Shown one piece after another: positions 33,581-42,169 of a stretch of 64,000 nt of DNA. The stretch covers positions 248,001-312,000 of the forward strand of contig JBEWZL010000066.1 of the NCBI GenBank assembly GCA_045837725.1, written 5' to 3'. Source of the DNA: Vermamoeba vermiformis (Eukaryota; Tubulinea; Echinamoebida). The translations under genes and the position numbers were made by a program. Position 1 is the first letter of the stretch; each line of letters begins with the position of its first letter. The notes under the pieces are model-generated. The model worked only from the letters and a program-made list of their open reading frames with translations, searched no databases and was not told where the DNA came from.

Positions 33581-35455
33581 ATGAGCAATCGTTCAATTAG
33601 ATTCAACACAGATCATGGCTCGCAGCATCGCAGCGGATCGCGAGTGCCGCTGAACCACATGACCTCGCTCGTACTCACTAATACGACGCGTTATTATGAA
33701 CCACCTGATGCTTATTATCGCCGCAAGGTCTGGTGCACAGTTATCTATGGCATCTGTTACTTTGCTTTTGGCTTAGTTCTCAGCTCCTTAGGCGGATTAA
33801 TACAATATTTGCATCTAGCATCACCTACTCATAGACCTTATTTAAGTCCTCTAGTCATTGGAGGCAAATCTGGTAAGACCCGTAAAATATTGAAATCGCA
33901 ATTCATCTTTATCGTATTAATTACCTAATTTTACTGATAAATATTAATATAAATATTAACATCTATTAGCTGGTGCATTATTGGGCGCAATTATGGGCTC
34001 TGGACCGCTAAGCAATTTTCCAACGATTGGTCACGCAATTATTGCCATTACATTCTTGATTTTGATCATTTGCTACGCTGTGCAGCCTATATTATCCGCA
34101 TTTGGTACATTGGTGCGTATATTCACGGTCCTATACTCGCGCTACTAGTTGCACGAATGTTCTGACAGCTCTTATTGTAGATCGCCATCTGGTTTTTCAT
34201 CGGTATTTGCTGCGGCCTACTCGACACTACTATCAACACCATATTACTGCGCATGTGGGGCCCTCGAGTAGACAATAAGATGCAAGGTACCACACCACTA
34301 GCGCTATTAGCAAGCGATCACTAACGCGTGTGCAGCGATACATCTCGTGAGTGGCATTGGCAGCACGCTGTCGCCAGTGATCATTCTCACATCACTCAAG
34401 TGGACGGGCTGCTATCACTTCGGCGTGTGGCTCATCTCTGCCATCTCACTCATCGCGGGACTGTTGCCGCTGTTCGTGCGCATGCCAATACTCGATTTGG
34501 ACATTTGGGAGCCACGACGTGTCAAACGTGTTAAAGGCGAGCACGTGGTCATCGGACTGTTAGCAGCACTGTTGTTTGTGACCAATGGCCTCGATGTCAC
34601 TGTCGCGAACTGGCTCTTGGTAAGTCACTGCTTGACACGTGTCACTCGTGCACTCTCACTGACGCGCGCTCAGACTTGGAATGCAGTGCGCATGGAGCAT
34701 GCACTGCCGCACAATGAAACTGCGCCACTGATACCGATCCTCAGCGGCAATGACACTTTGACACCTGTCATCACGCCAGCGGAGATCAATCTGCCCAAGT
34801 GCGTGTTGCCAGTCTGGCCTCCCCCGCACACATTTGACCCCACTGCACTGCCCGATGGACCGTTCTTGTTGCTCGCACTGTACTGGGCCTCGTACACGCT
34901 GGCACGACTGCTGGGCCTGCCCCTCATCACTCGCGCTGGTCCTCGCGTGCTCACACTGCTCGTCATAGTCGGAGTTAGCATTGCTGTCGCGGTGTACCAG
35001 CTCTACACCACTGTAAGTCACTGCCATATTAGGTTAATTGTTCCGTGCTAATCAGCCTGCAGTCCGTCCTCGTCACGTGGGTGTGCACGGGACTGATGGG
35101 ATTCTTCATCGCCAATCTCTTCCCCAATGTCATTGCTCTGCCTGCTAATTTTGGCATTTCGATCACCTCGCCGGACAGCATGAAGCTATTAATAGGTGCA
35201 GGTATCGGTGAGATAGTGTGGCCGATTGTGTCCGGTGAAGTGTGGCTCTATCTCGGGCCTGAATTCACGCACTACGGTCTGTTGGGCACATTCACCCTCG
35301 CGGCGATTCTGTTCCTCGCCATCATGATCGTGCTCACCTGCTCCAAGTCACTGCAGTCACGTGACTCGCTGCCGTCCTCACCGCGCGTGCCTGTCGTGGT
35401 GACACCGCGCTCGAATGAACGCACGCCACTGCTGACTCAGTACCAAGACATGTAA
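33581..35455 (+). CDS. major facilitator superfamily transporter (MFSD4 / NaGLT1-like)
   Basis: 518-aa multi-pass membrane protein from exons 33581-33872, 33970-34112, 34181-34286, 34336-34619, 34674-35012, 35063-35455. Hydrophobic helices alternate with short loops: WCTVIYGICYFAFGLVLSSL, ALLGAIMGS, FLILIICYAVQPIL, IWFFIGICCGLLDTTINTIL, then SGIGSTLSPVII. A cytosolic loop, six more helices and a polar tail (RTPLLTQYQDM) carrying a dileucine-like signal follow. The GLG/GGL start of helix 1 and the GxxxGxxD segment in helix 4 match the MFSD4/sodium-dependent glucose transporter branch; the substrate is not certain. An intron at 34620 holds a perfect TGACACGTGTCA palindrome. Confidence 0.82.
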
Positions 35456-35595
35456 ATACTACTGCAACAAGCACCGTGTGGTCGAAGCATGATAAGCATG
35501 CATGGACTGCACGGAGGTTGACTGCAAATGCGAATAAATAGTTTTGTATCTCTCGATATTTGCATCATTTATTTACATGACTACCACTGAACTCC

Positions 35596-36694
35596 TTAGA
35601 ACACAAATTTCTGTTCTTCAGCGAGTTTGGTACTGCGCGCACTGCTCTCATTGAGCACGCACTTGACCACGGATTGGAGCACGTGACACGGATCAGTCAT
35701 TGCAGACATTTCTTTATAGTTCTTGGCACCTAATTGCTTCGCTAATGCCTTGCCTTGTCTGTCAAATAGGCTGATTAGATATCATTACTAGACAGGTACT
35801 AACGACATACTTGGCCGTGAAGGTCATGTGAGTGCCGCGGAGGTCAGTCTGCAGGCCCAACAAGATGACAGGTGGCACGTGCTGGCCATAGACCTCGCGC
35901 AGTTGAGGCCACCAGAGTGCAGTGACGTCATCAATGGACTGCTCATCGGCCACATTGAACGACAAGATCACTGCATCCGACCGCGCCAGACACGACCGAA
36001 CAGCTGGTTTGACACGTGTCATTCCCTTGTCGACACCAGTGACATCGGGCTCTAGCATGGTGATCACCCACGAGTTCTTGGTGACAAAGTAATTCTTTTT
36101 GAACACCAATGTGCCATCAACTGTGCGCGGTGCAATGAACGAGTCGTATTGTTCGGGGGCAATGAACTCGTCTTGGATCTGACTCAAGATCATTGCTGTC
36201 TTGCCCACGCCCTTCGAGCCCAGTACTGTCACGGTCACTGGTGAGAACTGTTCTTGAATTACCTAATTAGGAAATGTCAGTCCAAGCCATCAGTGTCACA
36301 GGCACCACTCACAGCAGCACGATAAGCACGCAGCAGTCGCGCGCGGTAAATAGCAGCAGGCGCGAGTGAGCCAGTGAGCTGCACTTGTTGGGCCCACAAC
36401 AGCTGCCACAACGACACTTCACGTGCGGCGAGGCCTGGCACTGGCACGTGGCCTGTCACGTGTTGATGCGAGCGACGCAAATCTTTGGTTGCCTTTTTCG
36501 GCAACTGGGCAGCGAGCATTGAAGCGCGATTGTCCCAGTCCACGTGCGGCCAGTGCGTGACGAGCAGTGCGCGCCACACTTCACCTGCACGGCGTGAGTG
36601 AATTGAAACATTAATGGGACATTGGACTCACCTGTGTGCGTCATGACTCGCAGTGCTCGACTGCACAATGAGACTGAAAAGAGCGACGATATAT
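35596..36694 (-). CDS. Ras-like GTPase with an N-terminal F-box-like segment (5' end unresolved)
   Basis: Minus-strand exons 36694-36632 (start not certain; first ATG at 36644), 36584-36313, 36262-35811, 35758-35596. The C-terminal half is a small-GTPase domain: P-loop LGSKGVGKTA, a long switch region (SFIAPRTVDGTLVF), and PVILLGLQTDLR in place of the usual NKxD base motif, so nucleotide specificity may be altered or lost. It ends YKEMSAMTD, which fits the G5 loop. The N-terminal exon reads SLCSRALRVMTHTG-EVWRALLVTHW, similar in pattern to an F-box. The acceptor of the second intron lies inside the shared CCTAATTAGGAAAT word. The coding side of the GTPase holds a TGACACGTGTCA palindrome (MTRVK). 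Upstream exons may exist to about 36900. Confidence 0.72.
36262..36275 (-). repeat. CCTAATTAGGAAAT word at a splice acceptor
   Basis: Second exact copy, again forming the 3' end of an intron (GTPase gene), here followed by GTCAG on the plus strand. Confidence 0.85.
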
Positions 36695-37027
36695 CTACGA
36701 AGAATTAGATCAATTATAGTGCAAGACATTCTAAAGCTGCGTACGGATCGCAAGTTATTTTTGTAAGTCACCAGAAAATTTTATTTATTTATTTAATATT
36801 TATTTTAATTGGCTCCAACAAATTTAAGAGCATTTCTCTACGAAATAAAAATGTCGTCATATTTACCTAAATATTTAATAATCCCTAAAAGTACTTCTGG
36901 TGGTAGATCCAACAAGAAACCTGTATTTTCAGCGGTATTCATTCTATTCTATTCAGGGCAATATACAATTACTAGGCACTCTATTATAGTATTGAGTGCG
37001 TGTTATTCGTGTAGTGAAATCGAAATA
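36695..37027. other. AT-rich divergent intergenic region
   Basis: About 330 bp between the GTPase gene and the type I membrane protein gene. It may include an unresolved first exon of the GTPase gene. An open frame on the plus strand from 36809 runs into the next gene but has no signal-peptide logic and unlike composition, so I treat it as 5' leader. Confidence 0.4.
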
Positions 37028-38273
37028 ATGAAAATATCATTTGACTTCTCGCACGCAATGAGGAGCACAGCTGCGCTAGTATCACTGGCGATTATAGCCG
37101 CAGTATTTATTAATCAAGTGTGTGGTCAATCATGCGCGAGTAATCGTGGTGAAGCAACTTCAGTGGTGCAATATCAACTCGGCGACACGATCTGCAACAT
37201 TACACTGTATGAACGAGCAGGCGATATGAACTTTGTATCATTTATCAACCTCCACGCCAATGAAAATACATCAGTCGTAGCAGCGCGAAGTTTGATTTAT
37301 TTGAACGGAGGCAGATTGGTCTACCTGCGACACGGCAACAATTCTCGCTTGATCACGTTCAGTTTGGAGGGTTCTGAATATACATTCGATCCCAATCGCA
37401 TGTTCACCCCTGTGGGCATTGAAAAGACATTGAAAGACAACGGCAATTATTCAGACAGCGCATCTAAAGCAGTTCAAGCCTTCGCAGCCAAAGTGTTGGA
37501 AGTTTATCAATTTGACAAGCAATATACAGTAGTATCTATTCATAATAATGGCCCTCTGTATTCAGCTGAGGCCTATTTACCCAACGCAACATTTGCTCAA
37601 GACGCAGCGGAAGGTAATTATATCCCAAGGCAATTATTTAAAAATTAATCTTTATTCTTATTTGTCTATCATGAATAGACGCAAATAAATCTTTATTATT
37701 AGCATTTAATATTTAACACGAATACAAAATACTGATCTGGATCCACAGTGTTCATCTGCCCAGAATCGAACCCCCACAACTTCTTATACGTGACCAATAA
37801 GAACCACTACGATTTTTACGTCAAGCACGGGTTCAATGTCGTGTTGCAAGCGGGCACAAACGGCACATTGACTGACGATGGTTCGCTGTCCGTCTACTCG
37901 GCCATGCAAGGCAAAGATTACGTCAACATTGAAGCGCGTATGTGCAGTGAATATACGCCTCACTGATAGGACTACTAACACGCAGTACAGGTGCGACACA
38001 AGGTGGTGATGGCATTGAAGTGGTCAATCAACTCGCCCTGTTGTTGGAGACCGCTGAAATGTTAGAACTCGATCTCAACACCAGAGGTACTTGCCTAATT
38101 AGGAAATGACTAATCACGTGCTAATCATATTTGCAGATAACGCAGTGGTGTGGGCCATTCTCGTGTCACTGGTTGCAGCGCTGATGGTCGCGGTGGGTCT
38201 GTTCTTCTTCATTCGCCACCGCTCGAGCTACTTCACGCTCAAGAACAGCTACACTGAAGTGACTAGCGACTGA
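37028..38273 (+). CDS. type I single-pass membrane protein
   Basis: 335 aa from exons 37028-37613, 37749-37937, 37991-38086, 38137-38273. A cleavable signal peptide is visible (MRSTAALVSLAIIAAVFINQVCG, or from the upstream MKIS), with a likely cut after QVCGQ. The ectodomain of about 240 residues has several N-glycosylation sequons (NIT, NTS, NNS, NYS, NGT) and few cysteines. One transmembrane helix (AILVSLVAALMVAVGLFFF) and a short basic then polar tail (RHRSSYFTLKNSYTEV) follow. TGATQGGDGIEVVNQLALLLE precedes the membrane. Family not recognised. Intron 3 contains the shared CCTAATTAGGAAAT word in the orientation opposite to that of its other copies relative to transcription. Confidence 0.78.
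38094..38107 (+). repeat. CCTAATTAGGAAAT word inside an intron, inverted
   Basis: Third exact copy, in intron 3 of the type I membrane protein gene. Here it lies near the donor and in the opposite orientation relative to transcription, so it is not serving as acceptor. An ATCACGTG follows. Confidence 0.85.
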
Positions 38274-38363
38274 GTGACTAAGGACACAATGAATATGACG
38301 GTGCATGTATGATATAACTCAATAGCAGACAGCTCGGAATAAAGCATGTCTCACGCGTGAAAT

Positions 38364-40695
38364 TTATTTTCCAGTCGCAGTGAACTCGAACTTGACCATG
38401 TAACTGATCACGACCTGATCTGGATGATACACAATGTACTCGTTGTACAACAGATCGGTGTCTTTGCCGTGCTCCAGACCTGTGTCCGTGCAGGGACCGA
38501 CTGGCACTTTGACACTCAAATCGACTGTCTTGTTCTTGGCCGAAGGACTCTCAATCTCCACTGCATTCTCTTTCTCAGGGCCGGTGGCACCAGCACCGAG
38601 CACACTCTGGTACTTGGGATCGAGCTTTGTGACGTACTTGGCAGCTGTCAACTCCCAGCACTTGCCGAGGGCGACTTCACAGAGCAGTAAGATACCAGTG
38701 TGATCAACACTCTCGTCGTCTTCATCGGGCACTTTCTTCTTCTTGAAGTCCACGTGACAGTAGTTGGCAGACTTGCTCACCATGTCCGCAAAGTACAGAC
38801 CCTTGCCAAACATGTAACCAGTTGACGGGGCCTCAGGTGGTGCAATACGCAGACCTTGACTGAGAATACCGACGTAATTGGACACACGTGATCCGTGCCA
38901 CAAGAGCTGCGTGTTGGTCTCTGCCTTCTTTTCACCATCGCCTTCAAACAGCTCTTCGCAGTGCTTGACAAACTTCTTGCGCTCGTTCTCGCGCTCAATT
39001 TCAAACACATCGAGTACCTTGAGCGTGTACTTGTCGTGCGTTGACGCGTGTGTGGTTTTGACGTACTTTTCAATAACTTTGAACTTGTCGGTCTTCTTGT
39101 CGAGTGGTGTAATGGTCGTTTTAAGTGTTCTGTACCGAGCATCAGTGGGGTGCATGGGCTCTTGTTTCTCTTCACTTTCAGTCTCCAACTTGTTGGCAAT
39201 CTCGATGTCCGTCAAAGTCTCGAGCATTTGCAGCTTTTCTTTCAACATGTTGGTGCTGTTGATGACTGGTGGGGTCTTCATGCCGTAGTTGTGCGGGATC
39301 AGTGTGTAGAACTCACTGCTCAGTTGTTTCAAATCACCAGAACCGCTCTTCAGCGCTGATTCGATCTTCTTCAAGGTCGCGTAACCCTTGTCCAAAGTGC
39401 TCTTCTTCAACTTGCCTAAAGGCATCTTCTTGACGTCGTAGTTCATCTTCTCCATTTGCGAAATCATCGTAGTTCTGTTGAAGATCAATTCGATCAACTT
39501 CTTCACTTTGGTGTCCAGCTTCGAGGGTACACTAGCATCGATCAGACTCTTCTTCTTGGGCTTGTCTTCATCTTCCTCTTCTTCGCTCTCATCGCCGTGA
39601 TCAATGTCAATCATGGTGTACTTGCCAGCCTTGGACACGAATTTGGCTCTGTTGCTCCATGAATTGCCTGTCTTTTCAGAGAATCTGCGCAGTGGTAAGT
39701 AATGGAAGGATATTAATAGCGACCAATACGTACTTGGACTCAAACACGCCCATAGCATTCTTCAGTGACCCTCCGGAGGCTGTCAAACTCGACTGACCCT
39801 TGGCACCGACTACCATGCCGCGTTAATGACTAGACAAAAGCACACTACTGCAGCTTACCTCTGCCCCAGCGCATCCAGACCCAATACTGCTTCTTGTCAT
39901 TGGACTCGACTAACTGCAACATGTAAAACTTGTTGTTGTTGTTGCCGATGTTAGTTTGATTCAACATGCACGACCACACGTCATCGCCGTCAACGTAAAT
40001 ATGACCGCGAGAAGCGATTGAGCACTGCGAGTCGACGGGCAATAGTTTTTTGTCGGTCTTCTGCTTCTTCTTTTGTGGCTTTTCTTCTTCTGACTCCTCG
40101 TTTGACTCGCGCTTGCGTTTCTTGCTGGATGTACTCTCCTCTTCATCGTCGTTATTATTGTTCTTCTTGGCGAGTGGTTTTTTTGCTACTGTTTTGGCAT
40201 TGTTATTGTTGCCCTTTGACTCCATTTCATCGTCGTCTATCAGATCTGCATCTGTAATTTTGTTTTTCTTAGTTTTAATAGCCGTGTGGAAGTAATCTTC
40301 TCTAATTAATTTGCATCCGTGCTTATACGCTAGTTCAACTGCGCCTGAAGTGTCTTTAGTGTCGCAAACAACGTGCGTCACCTTTACAAGAAAAAAAGAT
40401 TATTATTCTATTTTATTATTGTTAAAGGCAATTTGCATGCGTTTTGCGATCATAAATATTTAATAATACTCACCCTGGAATTAATATTAACGACAACTAA
40501 AGCACCATGATCGGAAAGCAGTTGACCAAGATCTTTCGATTCCATCGTAAAGGTGGAACCAGGAGACAGATAAACTACCATCTCATCGAATAAGGGCTTA
40601 TTCTTTGCCATAGTTGCTTGCTGTTGTTCGCGTTGAGAGCTGGGAAAAAGTGCGCGAATTTTTGCCGCCGATTTTTTTACGAGCCGTTTTGTCAT
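38364..40695 (-). CDS. PARP: poly(ADP-ribose) polymerase, PARP1-like without zinc fingers
   Basis: Nuclear enzyme that attaches ADP-ribose chains to proteins near DNA breaks. 713 aa, exons 40695-40474, 40381-39859, 39809-39734, 39684-38364. Domain order: a BRCT-like module (MVVYLSPGSTFTM, ...VTHVVCDTKDTSGAVELAYKHGCKLIREDYF), a basic linker (KKRKRES, KPQKKKQK), a WGR domain spread over three exons (YWVWMRWGRVGAKGQSSL, FSEKTGNSW), the helical regulatory domain (LDKGYATLKKIESAL), and the ART fold with LLWHGSRVSNYVGIL, GKGLYFADMVSKSANYC and LYNEYIVY. These give the complete H-Y-E triad needed for chain elongation. The N-terminal zinc fingers of animal PARP1 are absent. The best start is MTKRLVKK, because the frame upstream begins without an ATG. 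Confidence 0.93.
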
Positions 40696-40987
40696 AACAT
40701 ACTTGACCTTGGCCAAAGTACCACGATACTAATTGTAAGCGATTAATCGAAGCCATGACTATACTTCTAGAACACAATTTACCCGTTCGTGTTTATCGGC
40801 GATTTTATGTGCAGGAATCCACCATTTACCAATTCACAACATCTATTAATTAGGCTAGTTAAAGGCATTTAATTGCGTAACGAATTTATAATTTTAGTGT
40901 TGATAGCTCACATTACAAAGGGTGAAGACGCTTAATTAATTATTTATTTAAAGGAGCAGAAGACAGTAGATTTGGCTTGGCTCGAGT

Positions 40988-41662
40988 ATGAGTAAAGAAG
41001 AGGCGATGCAAAAATATTTAGAAAATCTAATGTTCCTTGCTAAACAATTACCCAACTCAAAAGAAAAGAGCGACTTCTTAGGTACATAATTACAGCGTCT
41101 TCATCAAATCATTCCATTCTAATTAGCTATTTATCCAGAATTCGTTCAATCATCTCCAAGCACATCAGCTAGCAGTACGCCCAATGTAACGCCAATTAAA
41201 AAATCAAAGAAGAGAGTATCTTTCGCTGATCAACCAGATTTTCAACCTACCAGCCTTGATTTTGACTCAGAAGATGAACAAGATAACGATCATACAGACG
41301 AGCAAGATAATAATACACAACACGATGCTCCACAAAGCTCTGTATCAATAGTAGTCACATCCAGTGATCCTCCATCTCCGCAAGTCAAACAACCACAGCC
41401 ACCGAGTGCGGAGATCTCAACAGAGCAATATGATATTAAAGAAATCAAAGCAGCACTCGACACCTTAGAGCGACAGTTGCAAGTCAATTCAGCCACACAA
41501 ACAGCGCTATTAAAACAAATACTGCAGTCTCAAGTGCAACTCGATCAGAAAATTCGTTCGAGCTCGAGCAGCAGCTGGTTCACCACAACACTACTAGTGG
41601 CTTGGCCTGTAGCGGTCTTGGGGGCCTACCACTTCTTATTCCAAAAACGACCGAAAGTGTAA
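40988..41662 (+). CDS. tail-anchored membrane protein
   Basis: 209 aa from exons 40988-41081 and 41127-41662. A short N-terminal helix (EEAMQKYLENLMFLAKQL), a Ser/Thr-rich basic patch (TPIKKSKKRVSFADQP, an RVSF docking motif for protein phosphatase 1) and an acidic disordered stretch come first. A helix (IKEIKAALDTLERQLQVN...LKQILQSQVQLDQKI), a Ser run and a C-terminal membrane helix (WFTTTLLVAWPVAVLGAYHFLF) with a basic QKRPKV end follow. Topology suggests insertion by the GET/EMC route with the body in the cytosol. The PP1-docking inference rests on one short motif. Confidence 0.75.
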
Positions 41663-42169
41663 ATAGTATCGTATAAAAGTTAAGAACCTTCCCCAAGCCT
41701 GCTCCAGAAATAACCGCAAAGATCAGCGCAATATACTTGGGTTTAGCATTATCTGGCACCGCTGAGATTTGGTCGCACCTTAAAAGGAAATCGAAAAGAA
41801 ATTAATCCACAAAATTTAATAACGCTCAAAGAACTGCTAGATCATGGTGCGATCAATCATACGCTTGCGGTCTGGATAGTACTGCGTTTGGTCTTTGATT
41901 TCCGAACAGAATGGCAACACGTGTATTGCTGTGTGTTGACACGCCAGTTTTAGCCAGATTGGGTAAAATTGCGGAAACGTGCCCGGCGACTGCAATGGGA
42001 CATGGCTGAATTATAAGATATCTGGTTCGTTATCCATCTTAAAGGGCTTCATTCAAAACGTGCTTGGGGCTGCGTATGCAAAATAATTTTCACCTTCTAA
42101 ATTTGGTAAAGTCCCGAAGAAAACTGACTGACAAAAAAATCAATCATTCCAACAATAGTTCGCGCAAGG
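41663..42169. other. intergenic region upstream of the RasGAP gene
   Basis: About 500 bp between two plus-strand genes, with no coding frame supported by splice signals. Contains one CACGTG at about 41922. Expected to hold the 3' end of the tail-anchored gene and the RasGAP promoter. Confidence 0.45.

Noticed and set aside
36809-37027. 70-residue N-terminal extension of the type I membrane protein
   Set aside because: Would bury the signal peptide; AT-rich and unlike coding sequence. Start set at the Met just before the signal peptide.
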